From positions 29,533-93,532 of the forward strand of contig NZ_LRRR01000016.1 of assembly GCF_001691415.1 (NCBI RefSeq): 64,000 nucleotides of DNA. The letters run 5' to 3'. Position numbers and translations under genes: made by a program. The notes under the pieces were generated by a model. That model saw nothing but the letters and a program-made list of their open reading frames with translations. It searched no databases and was not told the DNA's origin. Shown one piece after another: positions 18,119-26,851 of the stretch (positions are counted from its first letter, which is position 1; each line of letters opens with the position of its first letter). The stretch comes from Pararhodobacter sp. CCB-MM2. Lineage in GTDB: Bacteria; Pseudomonadota; Alphaproteobacteria; Rhodobacterales; Rhodobacteraceae.

Positions 18119-19243
18119 TCAGTTCAGCGAGACCCAATAGCCGGGCACATAGGGGATCGGCAGGAACCGCTCGTGCAGCTCGCGCAGGGTCGCGTCAGGA
18201 TCGAGATCGGCGAAGAGCTCCGGGTGCAGCCAGGTGGCGAGGCGCTGGACGGCCACGAAGCTGTAGGGGTTGTTGTAGAACTGGTGCCAGATGGCGTGGA
18301 CATTGCCGTCCTCGACCGCGCGGATGCCGGTGAAGGCCGGGCGTTCCATCAGCGTTGCCAGCTTGCCGCGCTGCACGTCCAGATCCGCGCCCGGACCGAC
18401 GCCGATCCACGAGCCGCCGGGGACATAGGCCTCCCAGTTGCCGCCGGTGACGACCACGACCTCAGGGTCCGAGGCGATGATCTGCTCGGCATTCACGGTG
18501 CCGAAGGTGCCGGGGATGAAGGGCGTCGCCATGTTGGTGCCGCCGGCGACCTCGACCATCTGGCCGAAATTCTCGGCGCCGAAGGACATGCAGCAATCCT
18601 CGGAATAGCCGCCGGCGCGCTCGACGAAGGTCAGCGGGCGGTGCAGGTCGGATTGCGCGGCGATGACGTCGGTGACGCGGGCCATCTGCTCGGTGAAGAA
18701 GGCGTTGAACTCGGCCGCGCGGTCCTCTTCGCCGAAGAGTTCGCCGATGATCTCCATCGAGGCCAGCGTGTTCTCGAACGGACGCTCGCGGAAGTCGACA
18801 TAGACGATCGGGATGCCGACCTCGGCGAGGATCTGCTCGTATCCGGCCTCGTTGGTGGCGGCCATCGATTCGAGGTTCATGATCATCACGTCGGGCTGTA
18901 GGGCCACGGCCTGCTCGACGTCGAAGGTGCCGTCCTTGAAGCCGCCGAAGGTCGGGATCTCGTCGATCTGCGGGAAGACGGCCTGATAGGCGGCATAGGT
19001 GTCGGGATCGGCCTGCAGCATGTCATCGCGCCAGCCGACGACACGGGCGAAGGGGTTCTCGGCTTCCAGCACTGCGGTGAAGAACGCCTGACGGCCTTCG
19101 CCCAGAATGACGCGCTGCACCGGGGCGTCGATCTCGACCTGACGGCCGGCGATGTCGGTGATGACGATCGGATCGGCGAGCAGCGGGCTGGCGGCGAAAA
19201 GACCCAGCGCGGAGGCGCCAAGCAGGGAACGGAGAGAGGGCAT
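18119..19243 (-). CDS. Iron-chelate ABC transporter substrate-binding protein
   Basis: 374 aa starting MPSLRSLLGASALGLF at 19243, with a Sec signal peptide ending SPLLA. Class III periplasmic-binding fold: IVITDIAGRQVEIDAPVQRVIL at the mature N-terminus, then ALQPDVMIMN, long helical linker, and ADPEVVVVTGG-like C-terminal strand (SDPEVVVVTGGNW). Other frames continue upstream of the chosen start but overlap the divergent methyltransferase. The ligand (siderophore, heme or other chelate) is not determinable. The dyad symmetries upstream fit iron-responsive control. Confidence 0.88.
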   Translation of the reverse strand: MPSLRSLLGASALGLFAASPLLADPIVITDIAGRQVEIDAPVQRVILGEGRQAFFTAVLEAENPFARVVGWRDDMLQADPDTYAAYQAVFPQIDEIPTFGGFKDGTFDVEQAVALQPDVMIMNLESMAATNEAGYEQILAEVGIPIVYVDFRERPFENTLASMEIIGELFGEEDRAAEFNAFFTEQMARVTDVIAAQSDLHRPLTFVERAGGYSEDCCMSFGAENFGQMVEVAGGTNMATPFIPGTFGTVNAEQIIASDPEVVVVTGGNWEAYVPGGSWIGVGPGADLDVQRGKLATLMERPAFTGIRAVEDGNVHAIWHQFYNNPYSFVAVQRLATWLHPELFADLDPDATLRELHERFLPIPYVPGYWVSLN

Positions 19244-19285
19244 CAGTACCTCGTGGGTGTTGGTTGAGGCTCGCCTAGATTTACC

Positions 19286-19325
19286 GACAAAACTTGTCAA
19301 GAATATATTCTGACTTGTTTGGTCA
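19286..19325. promoter_or_regulatory. Dyad cluster between iron importer and methyltransferase (possible iron-responsive sites)
   Basis: Three overlapping dyads in an AT-rich island: GACAAAACTTGTC (19286-19298), the near-palindrome around AGAATATATTCT (19296-19314), and TGACTTGTTTGGTCA (19311-19325). The TGAC-N7-GTCA layout resembles iron-regulator boxes of alphaproteobacteria, but I cannot decide between Irr, RirA/Iron-Rhodo or Fur type. Confidence 0.5.
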
Positions 19326-19369
19326 GGTTTTCCGGCGTATCCGCGCGCTGATTTCTCAGGACCGACCCC

Positions 19370-20155
19370 ATGACTGATTCCGCTGCCTTTCCCGCCCGCT
19401 CCAACCGTGATCTGCGCGACGAGATTCGCGATTACTGGTCCGACCGGGCGGCGGGTTTCGACCTCGATCCCGGTCACAAGATCGCCGAAGGGGCCGAGCG
19501 CGCGGCCTGGGCGGCGCTGTTCACCCGGCATCTGGGCGCGGGTGAGGGGCGGGCCCTGCTGGATCTGGCCTCGGGCACCGGCGAGATTGCGCTTTTGTGC
19601 CATGAGCTGGGGTTCCGGGTGACGGGCCTTGATTGGGCAGAGCCGATGCTGGAGCGCGCGCGGGCCAAGGCAGAGGGTACGGGCGTGACGTTCCTGCAGG
19701 CGGATGCCGAGCGGACGATGCTGCCGGACAGCAGTCAGCAGGCGATCATCACCCGCCATCTGGTCTGGACGCTGATTGACCCGGCGGCTGCCTTTGCCGA
19801 GTGGTTCCGGGTGCTGGCACCGGGCGGCACGCTGTTGATCGTCGACGGGGATTGGGTGAACAAGAGCTGGCTGTCGCGCCTGCTGGGGCGTCTGGCACCC
19901 AGCCCGCATGCGCGGATGGATGCGGGGATGGCGGCGCGGCATGCGTCGATCATCGACCGGGTCCACTTCCGTGACGGGGCGCGGCTCGACCGGGTGGCGG
20001 GTATGTTGCGGGAGGCAGGGTTCACCGATCTGCGGCTGGAACCTCGATTGGGCGCGATCAATCGGGCGCAGGCCAGCCAGTTCGGTTGGAAGAAAGCGAT
20101 GATGCGCCGTAGCGAGCATCGCTATGCCATCAGTGCCGTGAAGCCCAAGGTCTGA
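19370..20155 (+). CDS. Class I SAM-dependent methyltransferase
   Basis: 261 aa. The SAM-binding motif LLDLASGTGEIALL is at 63-76, VTGLDWAEPMLERAR follows as motif II, and LQADAERTMLPDSSQQAIITRHLVWTL as motifs III/IV; the core resembles Methyltransf_11/UbiE types. Start preceded by AGGA. It is divergent from the iron ABC operon and shares its regulatory island, which suggests co-regulation; the substrate (perhaps a chelator or thiol) is unknown. Confidence 0.85.
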   Translation: MTDSAAFPARSNRDLRDEIRDYWSDRAAGFDLDPGHKIAEGAERAAWAALFTRHLGAGEGRALLDLASGTGEIALLCHELGFRVTGLDWAEPMLERARAKAEGTGVTFLQADAERTMLPDSSQQAIITRHLVWTLIDPAAAFAEWFRVLAPGGTLLIVDGDWVNKSWLSRLLGRLAPSPHARMDAGMAARHASIIDRVHFRDGARLDRVAGMLREAGFTDLRLEPRLGAINRAQASQFGWKKAMMRRSEHRYAISAVKPKV

Positions 20156-20167
20156 AGCCGGGGCTAT

Positions 20168-20200
20168 GAAACCCGTCACGGGTTGAGCGGGTTTCCCTTT
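20168..20200 (+). terminator. Probable terminator after methyltransferase
   Basis: Arms GAAACCCG / CGGGTTTC with a 12-nt loop, followed by CCTTT. Confidence 0.45.
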
Positions 20201-20234
20201 GGACGGTCCTTGTCGGGCCGGGAAGGAGGGCGCG

Positions 20235-20489
20235 ATGCAAACCCCTGAGATCGAGATCCTGGAGGCTCGCCTGTTGGCGCAAAGGGCGGTGCTGGCGCGG
20301 CTGATCGCGCTGTTGCCCGAGGGTGACCGGCGCGGGCTCACCGACTGGCTTGTGCAGGCGACGATGGCCCCGGACGGGCAGGAAGATCCCGGCGCCGTTC
20401 CCGTGGCCGGCGTGCCCGGCAGCATGGCCCGCGCGGCCGAGCTGGATGAAATTCTTGCGCTTGTTAAGGGTCTGGAGCGACGGGATTAA
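20235..20489 (+). CDS. Small hypothetical protein (84 aa)
   Basis: ATG at 20235 with a strong RBS (GGAAGGAGG); 12 more codons upstream are open but unsupported. Predominantly helical, Leu/Ala-rich: EIEILEARLLAQRAVLARLIALLPEG, then a Gly/Pro-rich middle and a C-terminal helix AAELDEILALVKGLERRD. No family recognised. It has GC-rich codon use like its neighbours. It could belong to the methyltransferase unit or stand alone. Confidence 0.6.
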   Translation: MQTPEIEILEARLLAQRAVLARLIALLPEGDRRGLTDWLVQATMAPDGQEDPGAVPVAGVPGSMARAAELDEILALVKGLERRD

Positions 20490-20535
20490 CTTAGGCTGCT
20501 CAAAGGGTTGCATGGATGCGCGCCGGGTGGTGCCT

Positions 20536-20552
20536 ATCCCGCGCAGCGGGAT
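20536..20552. repeat. Hairpin in the spacer before the GMC dehydrogenase operon
   Basis: Perfect arms ATCCCGC / GCGGGAT. The 276-bp spacer 20490-20765 also holds a second hairpin at 20602-20619 (GGCGCCGG / CCGGCGCC). No gene is supported here. They may be a terminator remnant or leader structures of the dehydrogenase operon. Confidence 0.4.
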
Positions 20553-20765
20553 CCCGCTGAAAACCATGGAACGAACGCTTGCCTCGATTGTTTGGCTTGT
20601 GGGCGCCGGGTCCGGCGCCTGACAGCAGACGACCCGCTGGGAGTTCCCCATGACCTCGCTCTCTCCATCACGCTCGTGGCGCCTTGGCGCCCCGGGGGAG
20701 ATGCGCTTGGCCGGATCGCTGCCGCCTTTCCTATGCAGCCTGTCCCGCCAGACGGAGGAGCGCCC

Positions 20766-21482
20766 ATGACCAACCCCTCATCGCAACCCCCGGCCTTCCG
20801 CACCTCGCGGCGCCGCTTTCTGGGCGGGACCGCCTCGGTCGCGGCGCTGGCCGGTCTGGCCCGCCCCGGCGAGGCGCAGGACCAACCCGATCCGCGCGCG
20901 GCTCTGGACGGCTACACGCCGGAATTCCTCAGCGCCGCCGAATGGGCCTTCATCGTCGCCGCAACCGCACGGATCATTCCGTCCGAGGGCGACGGCCCCG
21001 GCGCCATCGAAGCGCAGGTGCCGGTGTTCATCGACCGCCAGCTGGCCGGCGAGTTCGGCGCGGCGACGGACCTGTACATGGAAGGTCCCTTCGTTGCGGA
21101 TGCCGATCCCAATTTCGGCCTGCAAACCCCGCTGACCCCGGCCGAGATCTACCGTGAGGGCATCGCCGCCTTCGACCAATGGTGCCAGCAGGAGCAGGGC
21201 AGCAGCTTCGCCGACCTCGACGCGTCGGCACAGGACGCGGCCCTGACCGCCCTGTCCCGTGGCGAGGCGGGCCTTGCCCCCGAGGTGCGCGATTTCTGGA
21301 CCCACCTGCTGCAGAACACCCGCGAGGGCTATTTCGCCGATCCGATGTATGGCGGCAACGCGGGCATGCAGGCGTGGGTCTATATCGGCTACCCCGGCGC
21401 CCGCGCGAATTTCCGCGAATGGGTGGGCCGCGACGAGCCCTATCCGATGGGTCCCGTCAACATCGCCGGCGAGAGGGCCTGA
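20766..21482 (+). CDS. Gluconate 2-dehydrogenase subunit 3 family protein (small subunit of GMC dehydrogenase)
   Basis: 238 aa, start at 20766 with RBS GGAGGA. It has a Tat signal peptide with SRRRFLGG at 14-21 and a hydrophobic core to about residue 38. The mature part has the subunit-3 pattern LSAAEWAFIVAATARIIPSEGDGPGA and ends GYPGARANFREWV. It escorts the FAD subunit, which has no signal, through the Tat system and forms the periplasmic complex with it. 3 bp before the flavoprotein gene. Confidence 0.9.
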   Translation: MTNPSSQPPAFRTSRRRFLGGTASVAALAGLARPGEAQDQPDPRAALDGYTPEFLSAAEWAFIVAATARIIPSEGDGPGAIEAQVPVFIDRQLAGEFGAATDLYMEGPFVADADPNFGLQTPLTPAEIYREGIAAFDQWCQQEQGSSFADLDASAQDAALTALSRGEAGLAPEVRDFWTHLLQNTREGYFADPMYGGNAGMQAWVYIGYPGARANFREWVGRDEPYPMGPVNIAGERA

Positions 21483-21485
21483 GCC

Positions 21486-23255
21486 ATGGCACGCACTGAT
21501 CCGAAGAAGGACGTCGTCATCGTGGGCCTCGGCTGGACCGGCTCGATCATGGGGATTGAGCTGGCGCAGGAGGGGCTGGAGATCCTCGCGCTGGAACGCG
21601 GGCCGGACCGCGCGACGGTGCCGGATTTCCAATATCCCAAGGTCATCGACGAGCTGAAATACGGCATCCGCTACGGCTTCATGCAGAAGCCGAAGAACTC
21701 CACCCTGACCGTCCGGCGCACGCTGGAGGAAACCGCCCTGCCGATGCGCAAGCTGGGCTCCTTCCTTCCCGGTGACGGGGTCGGCGGCGCGGGCATCCAT
21801 TGGAACGGCCAGACCTGGCGTCCGATGGCCGAGGAATTCCGCCTGCGCTCGTATGTGGAGGAGAATTTCGGCGCCGATCTGATCCCCGAAGACATGACGA
21901 TTCAGGATTGGGGCGTCAGCTACGAGGAGTTGGAACCCTATTTCGACCGGTTCGAATACATGGCCGGGATCGCGGGGCAAGCGGGCAATATCAACGGCGA
22001 GATCCAGCCCGGCGGCAACCCGTTCGAAGCGCCGCGCAGCCGGGGCTATCCGATGCCGCCGATGCCCGAGCAGACCGACATGCGCTTGTTCCGCGAGGCG
22101 GCGACGGCGATGGGCTATCATCCGTTCCCGCGCCCCTCGGCCAATGCCACGCAGGCCTATGTCAATGAATACGGCATGCAGCTGGGGCCCTGCAATTACT
22201 GCGGTTTCTGTGAGCGTTATGGCTGCATCAACTATTCCAAATCCTCGCCGCAGACCTGCGTTCTGGATGCGCTGAAGCGCTATGACAACTTCAGCTACCG
22301 GGTGAATTCCGAGGTGCTGCGCGTCGATCTGGCAGCGGATGGCCAGACCGCGACCGGCGTGACTTATTGGGATGACGAGGCGCAGGAGGAAGTGACCCAG
22401 CCTGCCGATCTGGTGATCCTCGCGGCCTATCAGCTGCACAATGTCCATCTGATGCTGCTGTCCGGCATCGGCGAGCCCTACAACCCGCAGACCGGCGAGG
22501 GGGTGACGGGCAAGAACTACGCCTATCAGATGAACGGCGGCACGACGCTGTTCTTCCGCGACCACCATTTCAACCCCTTCGCGGCGGCGGGTTCGTCTGG
22601 CACCAGCATGGACGATTTCGCCATCAACCAGATCGATTTCGCGGCCGAGGGCTTTATCGGCGGCAGCTACATCACCGCCGGTCTGTCCAATGGCCAGCCC
22701 ATTCGCGGGATCTCTCTGCCCGAGGGCACACCGGGCTGGGGCGCCGAGTGGAAGCAGGGGATCGGCGAATGGTACGGGCATTCGATGTCCATCGGCTCGC
22801 ACGGGTCGAACATGTCCTATCGCGACTGCTATCTGGACCTCGATCCGACCTATACCGACCGGCATGGGCGGCCGTTGATGCGGATGACCTTCGACTGGAA
22901 ACGCAACGACATCCGCATGACCCAGTTCATGAAGCGGCAGATCGAGCCGATCGCCCAGTCGATGAACCCCGACAGCTGGCGCTCAAGCTACAAGTCCGGG
23001 GGCGCGCGCTATGACATCCGGCCCTACCAGACGACGCATAACGTGGGCGGCGCGATCATGGGGACGGATCCGAACAGCTCGGCCGTGAACCGCTATCTGC
23101 AGGCCTGGGGGCAGCACAATGTCTTCGTGCTGGGCGCCGGGGCCTTCCCGCAGAACATCCAATACAACCCGACCGGCGCGGTGGGCGCGCTGGCCTATTG
23201 GGCGGCCGATGCCATCCGGCGCGACTATCTGCCCAACCCGCGCCCGCTGATGTGA
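21486..23255 (+). CDS. GMC-family FAD dehydrogenase, large subunit (gluconate/polyol dehydrogenase type)
   Basis: 589 aa. ADP-binding motif VVIVGLGWTGSIMGIELAQEG with LALERG (about 10-38), GVGGAGIHWNGQTW (the FAD-attachment region of GMC enzymes), and a C-terminal NPTGAVGALAYWAADAIRRDYL region. A Cys-rich stretch CNYCGFCERYGC (about residues 238-249) is typical of the three-subunit membrane-bound dehydrogenases, where it is reported to hold an iron-sulfur cluster. No signal peptide; exported with the Tat subunit. It oxidises a sugar acid, polyol or sugar in the periplasm and passes electrons to the cytochrome subunit. Actual substrate unknown. Confidence 0.9.
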   Translation: MARTDPKKDVVIVGLGWTGSIMGIELAQEGLEILALERGPDRATVPDFQYPKVIDELKYGIRYGFMQKPKNSTLTVRRTLEETALPMRKLGSFLPGDGVGGAGIHWNGQTWRPMAEEFRLRSYVEENFGADLIPEDMTIQDWGVSYEELEPYFDRFEYMAGIAGQAGNINGEIQPGGNPFEAPRSRGYPMPPMPEQTDMRLFREAATAMGYHPFPRPSANATQAYVNEYGMQLGPCNYCGFCERYGCINYSKSSPQTCVLDALKRYDNFSYRVNSEVLRVDLAADGQTATGVTYWDDEAQEEVTQPADLVILAAYQLHNVHLMLLSGIGEPYNPQTGEGVTGKNYAYQMNGGTTLFFRDHHFNPFAAAGSSGTSMDDFAINQIDFAAEGFIGGSYITAGLSNGQPIRGISLPEGTPGWGAEWKQGIGEWYGHSMSIGSHGSNMSYRDCYLDLDPTYTDRHGRPLMRMTFDWKRNDIRMTQFMKRQIEPIAQSMNPDSWRSSYKSGGARYDIRPYQTTHNVGGAIMGTDPNSSAVNRYLQAWGQHNVFVLGAGAFPQNIQYNPTGAVGALAYWAADAIRRDYLPNPRPLM

Positions 23256-23265
23256 GGAGGGGATC

Positions 23266-24579
23266 ATGCGCACATTTCTCAGGATCATCGGCGTTCTCGT
23301 CGTCATTGCCGTCGTGGCGTTCCTCGCCTTCCTGTTCATCCCCGTGCAGCGCACGCCCGCACAGGCCGCGCTGCCGGACAGTTGGACGCCCGAGGAGGGT
23401 CAGGGCGAATACGCCATGCGGCTCGGCGATTGCATGGCCTGCCACACCGCGCCGGGGGGCGAGCCCTTCGCCGGCGGGCGCGAAATCGAAAGCCCGCTCG
23501 GCGTGATCTATGCCTCGAACATCACGCCCGACAATCAAACCGGCATCGGCGGCTGGTCTCTCGATGACTTCCGCGCCGCGCTTTATGACGGGGTGGGGCC
23601 GGACGGCACTCATCTGTACCCGGCGATGCCCTATGAAAACTTCGGTCGCATCAGCGAGGAAGATGTCCGGGCGATGTACGACTACTTCATGAACGACGTG
23701 CCCCCGGTGGACAACGCGGTCTCCGAGACCGCCTTGTCCTTCCCGTTCAACCAACGTTGGGGCTTGCGGGCGTGGAACTGGGTGGCCCTGTCGGATGCGG
23801 CGGGCTTCACGGCGGAATCCACGGACCCGGAACTGTCGCGCGGGGAATACATCGTCGAAGGGCCGGGGCATTGCGGCGCCTGCCACTCGCCGCGCAACGC
23901 GATCATGGCGGAGGCGGCGCTTGATGGCTCGGACCCGCAATTCCTCGCGGGCGGCGAGATCGCCGGTTGGACAGCGCCGGCGCTGCGAGGGCCCAACAGC
24001 GCGATCCGGGGCTGGAGCGCCGACGAGGTCGCGGCGATCATGGGCACGGGCCGCAACGCACATTCGGCGGTGAACGGCGAGATGCAGCTGGTGGTGCAGG
24101 ATTCTTCGCAATACTTCACCGACGAGGATCTGCAGGCCGTCGGCGCCTATCTGGTCAGCCTGAATGACGACGGCCCGGCGCCCGAGGTGACGGATGACGG
24201 CGCGACCGAGGCGCTGCTGGCCTCGGCCGATCCGTCGATGGCGCTGGGGGCGCGGCTGTACCTCGACAATTGCAACGCCTGTCACTTTGCCAACGGGCAA
24301 GGCGCGGACGAGGTGTTCCCGGCACTGGCGGGCAATTCGCTGGTGACGGCGGCGCAACCGACCGGGCTGATCTCGATGATCCTGAACGGCTCGGAACTGC
24401 CGTCGACCGCGGCGCGGCCCTACCGGTTGCGGATGCCGGGCTTTGCGGCGCGGCTGTCGGATGACGAGGTCGCGGCACTCGCCAGCTTCGTGCGGCAGGG
24501 TTGGGGCAATGCCGCCGCCCCGGTCGAGGCCGGAAGCGTCGCGGATCTGCGCGATCAGGGGGACGCGGCGACCCACTGA
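23266..24579 (+). CDS. Triheme cytochrome c subunit of membrane-bound dehydrogenase
   Basis: 437 aa. N-terminal hydrophobic segment (about 5-25) acting as signal or anchor. Three heme c motifs CxxCH: CMACH (56-60), CGACH (203-207), CNACH (336-340), evenly spaced as in gluconate and alcohol dehydrogenase cytochrome subunits. It takes electrons from the FAD subunit to ubiquinone at the outer face of the membrane. Third gene of the operon, 10 bp after the flavoprotein. Confidence 0.93.
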   Translation: MRTFLRIIGVLVVIAVVAFLAFLFIPVQRTPAQAALPDSWTPEEGQGEYAMRLGDCMACHTAPGGEPFAGGREIESPLGVIYASNITPDNQTGIGGWSLDDFRAALYDGVGPDGTHLYPAMPYENFGRISEEDVRAMYDYFMNDVPPVDNAVSETALSFPFNQRWGLRAWNWVALSDAAGFTAESTDPELSRGEYIVEGPGHCGACHSPRNAIMAEAALDGSDPQFLAGGEIAGWTAPALRGPNSAIRGWSADEVAAIMGTGRNAHSAVNGEMQLVVQDSSQYFTDEDLQAVGAYLVSLNDDGPAPEVTDDGATEALLASADPSMALGARLYLDNCNACHFANGQGADEVFPALAGNSLVTAAQPTGLISMILNGSELPSTAARPYRLRMPGFAARLSDDEVAALASFVRQGWGNAAAPVEAGSVADLRDQGDAATH

Positions 24580-24588
24580 CGCGGGCAG

Positions 24589-24614
24589 CGGGGCGATCCT
24601 TCGGGGTCGCCCCG
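24589..24614 (+). terminator. Hairpin after the dehydrogenase operon
   Basis: Arms CGGGGCGA / TCGCCCCG, 10 bp after the cytochrome stop. No clean T-run, so possibly Rho-assisted. Confidence 0.4.
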
Positions 24615-24715
24615 TCCTGTGCCGATGTCAGGGGGGCGGAACCTTGACCCCGTGCGGCGTGGCTGCCCATAGTCGGCCAGTTGCGACACGGGGCCCCGCG
24701 CCCTTTTGGGGGGCC

Positions 24716-25675
24716 ATGGGCATGCACGATGAACAAGGGCCCGAGGGTCACGCGGGCGGTATCCGCGCCCTGAGCCTGCGCCAGATCGAAGTCTTTCACG
24801 CGGTCTATTCGACGCGCTCGATCTCCGGTGCGTCGCGGCTGCTCAATGTCTCGCAGCCGACCCTCAGCCGGACCCTGCGGCGGATCGAGGATGTGCTGTC
24901 GATCGCCCTGTTCCGGCGCAGCGCGACCGGCCTGATGCCCACCATCGAGGCGCAGCTGATCCATGCCGAGGTGGACGGGCTGATGCGCCGGCTGGACGGG
25001 CTCGGCGCGCGCATCCGCGACATCGCCTCGGGCGGGGCGGTGCCGTTCCGGCTGGGGGCGACGGCAAGCGTGGCGCGCGGTCTGGTGCCCCGGGCGCTGA
25101 GCGAGATTGCCCGCGCTGCACCGGAGTCCGAGCTGTTCCTCGACGTGCTGCCGGTGGATCAGATCGCCGAATACCTTGTGGCCGGGACGGGGCAATGCGT
25201 GATCACCATGGCGCCGGTCGATCACCCGATGCTGGTCTCGGCGGTGCTGGGGCAGGGGGCGCTGGTCGCCGTCGTGCCCGCCGAGCATCCGCTGGCCCGG
25301 CGCCCGGTGCTGGAGCCGGGCGATCTGGCGGGGGTGGACATGATCACCTTTCAGGTCGATGGCCCGCATCAGCAGGCGATCCGCGCCTTCCTGCAGCCGG
25401 CGGGCGTCATCCCGCGCTCGCGCGCCGTGGTGCGCTTTGCCGATACCGCCATCGCGCTGGCGGCCGAGGGGCTGGGCGTGGCGCTGGTCGACACTTTCAC
25501 TACCATGGCCCCTTTGGGCGAGCGGGTGGTGAAACTCCCGCTGGCCCACGCGCCGCGTTTCGACGTTCAGGCGCAATGGAATCCGGGGCATCCCAGCTCG
25601 GATCACTTCCGGCAATTCCGGCAGGTGCTGGAGACGTTGCTGCGACAACAGGAATCGACCCAAGGCATGCCCTGA
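24716..25675 (+). CDS. LysR-family transcriptional regulator
   Basis: About 319 aa; ATG at 24716, with a second Met two codons later. The first ~65 residues of the domain form the LysR wHTH: LRQIEVFHAVYSTRSISGASRLLNVSQPTLSRTLRRIED, followed by LFRRSATGLMPTIEA. The C-terminal effector domain begins about residue 105. It precedes the NitT/TauT importer operon on the same strand with an 83-bp gap containing a T-N11-A dyad, so it probably controls that operon. Control of the upstream dehydrogenase complex is also possible. Confidence 0.88.
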   Translation: MGMHDEQGPEGHAGGIRALSLRQIEVFHAVYSTRSISGASRLLNVSQPTLSRTLRRIEDVLSIALFRRSATGLMPTIEAQLIHAEVDGLMRRLDGLGARIRDIASGGAVPFRLGATASVARGLVPRALSEIARAAPESELFLDVLPVDQIAEYLVAGTGQCVITMAPVDHPMLVSAVLGQGALVAVVPAEHPLARRPVLEPGDLAGVDMITFQVDGPHQQAIRAFLQPAGVIPRSRAVVRFADTAIALAAEGLGVALVDTFTTMAPLGERVVKLPLAHAPRFDVQAQWNPGHPSSDHFRQFRQVLETLLRQQESTQGMP

Positions 25676-25681
25676 AGGCAT
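25667..25681. promoter_or_regulatory. LysR-type T-N11-A dyad
   Basis: ATGCC-N5-GGCAT with T at 25668 and A at 25680. It overlaps the lysR stop codon and lies 78 bp before the importer gene. Confidence 0.4.
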
Positions 25682-25758
25682 AGCGTTCCGATCCTTTGGT
25701 CATTGAACACATGCCGATTTGCGCTCATGGTCAGCCCACGTTTGTCAGGGAGGACAAC

Positions 25759-26784
25759 ATGGCATTTCACCCCATTTCCCGTCGCACCGTGCTCGGTGCG
25801 GCGCTCGGCACCGCATTCGCCTTCTCGGCCGCCGCCTCGGCGCAGGCGACCGAGATCACGCTGGGCGCGCTGCGCCTGACCAGCCACTCGCCCACCTATA
25901 TCGCCCTTGAGCGTGGCTATTTCGCCGAGGAAGGGCTGGAGGTCGAGCTGGCCTTCTTTGAGAGCTCGGCGGCGATGGCCGTGGGCGTCGCCGGCGGCGA
26001 TCTGGATTACGGCGTGACCTCGATCACCGGCGGGCTGATGAACCTCGCGCAGCGGGGCGTGGTCAAGGTGATCGGCGGCGCGCTGGCCGAGGATCCGGCC
26101 GTGGAAGGCGCGGTGATCCTCGCTTCGAACGCGGCCTATGACGCCGGGCTGACCGAGCCGTCGATGCTGCCGGGGCATAGCTTTGGTGTGACCACGGCGG
26201 GGTCGAGCTTCCATTACATGCTCAGCCGCATCGCCGAGGGCGAGGGCTTCGAGATCGGCGACGTCACCATGCGCCCGCTGCAGCAGGTCGGCGCGATCGT
26301 CGGCGCCATCACCTCGGGGCAGATCGACGCCTGGGCCATCCAGCCCTCGATCGCCAACCGTCTGGTCAACGAGGGTGCGGCGCATCGCATCGGCGCGATC
26401 TCGGATTACGATCCCAGCTATCAGGTGACGGCGATCTTCACCTCGACCGAGATCGCCTCGGAAGAGCGCGAGCAGACCGAAGCCTTCCTGCGCGCCCTGT
26501 CGCGCGGCGTCGCCGACTATAACGCGGCCTTCGTCGACAAGACCGCTTCGCAGGAAGACGTCGATGCGCTGATCGACATCGTGCACGGCTATGTCAATTC
26601 CGACACCCCGCGCGAGACCTTTGCCCGCAGCCTGACCGAAGGCTCGATGCGCATCAACGAAGGCCTGTCGCTGTCGACGACCTCGGTGCAGGCGCAGCTC
26701 GACTGGATGCAGGCCGAGGAACTGGTCAGCAGCGACATCACCCTCGAGATGCTGGTCGACCCGTCCTACGTCGAGACCCACTGA
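25759..26784 (+). CDS. NitT/TauT-type ABC transporter substrate-binding protein
   Basis: 341 aa, ATG at 25759 behind GGGAGG. Signal peptide with a Tat-like SRRTVLGAALG start and cleavage near ASAQA. The fold is NMT1/SsuA-like: ITLGALRLTSHSPTYIALERGYFAEEGLEVELAFFESSAAM, then GGDLDYGVTSITGG. Periplasmic receptor for a small ligand (sulfonates, thiamine precursors, aromatic acids and others are known for the family). First gene of a five-gene operon with ATPase, permease, alcohol dehydrogenase and a dimeric-barrel protein. Confidence 0.9.
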   Translation: MAFHPISRRTVLGAALGTAFAFSAAASAQATEITLGALRLTSHSPTYIALERGYFAEEGLEVELAFFESSAAMAVGVAGGDLDYGVTSITGGLMNLAQRGVVKVIGGALAEDPAVEGAVILASNAAYDAGLTEPSMLPGHSFGVTTAGSSFHYMLSRIAEGEGFEIGDVTMRPLQQVGAIVGAITSGQIDAWAIQPSIANRLVNEGAAHRIGAISDYDPSYQVTAIFTSTEIASEEREQTEAFLRALSRGVADYNAAFVDKTASQEDVDALIDIVHGYVNSDTPRETFARSLTEGSMRINEGLSLSTTSVQAQLDWMQAEELVSSDITLEMLVDPSYVETH

Positions 26785-26791
26785 CCCCGGC

Positions 26792-26814
26792 GGGCCCGGA
26801 CCTGCGCCGGGCCC
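26792..26814 (+). repeat. GC-rich hairpin after the binding-protein gene
   Basis: Arms GGGCCCGG / CCGGGCCC, 8 bp after the stop and followed by CTCCCCCTTTCC. Likely an mRNA-stabilising or attenuating hairpin, since the ATPase gene starts 38 bp later. Confidence 0.5.
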
Positions 26815-26851
26815 CTCCCCCTTTCCCGCGACATTCAAACAGGAGGGCGTC

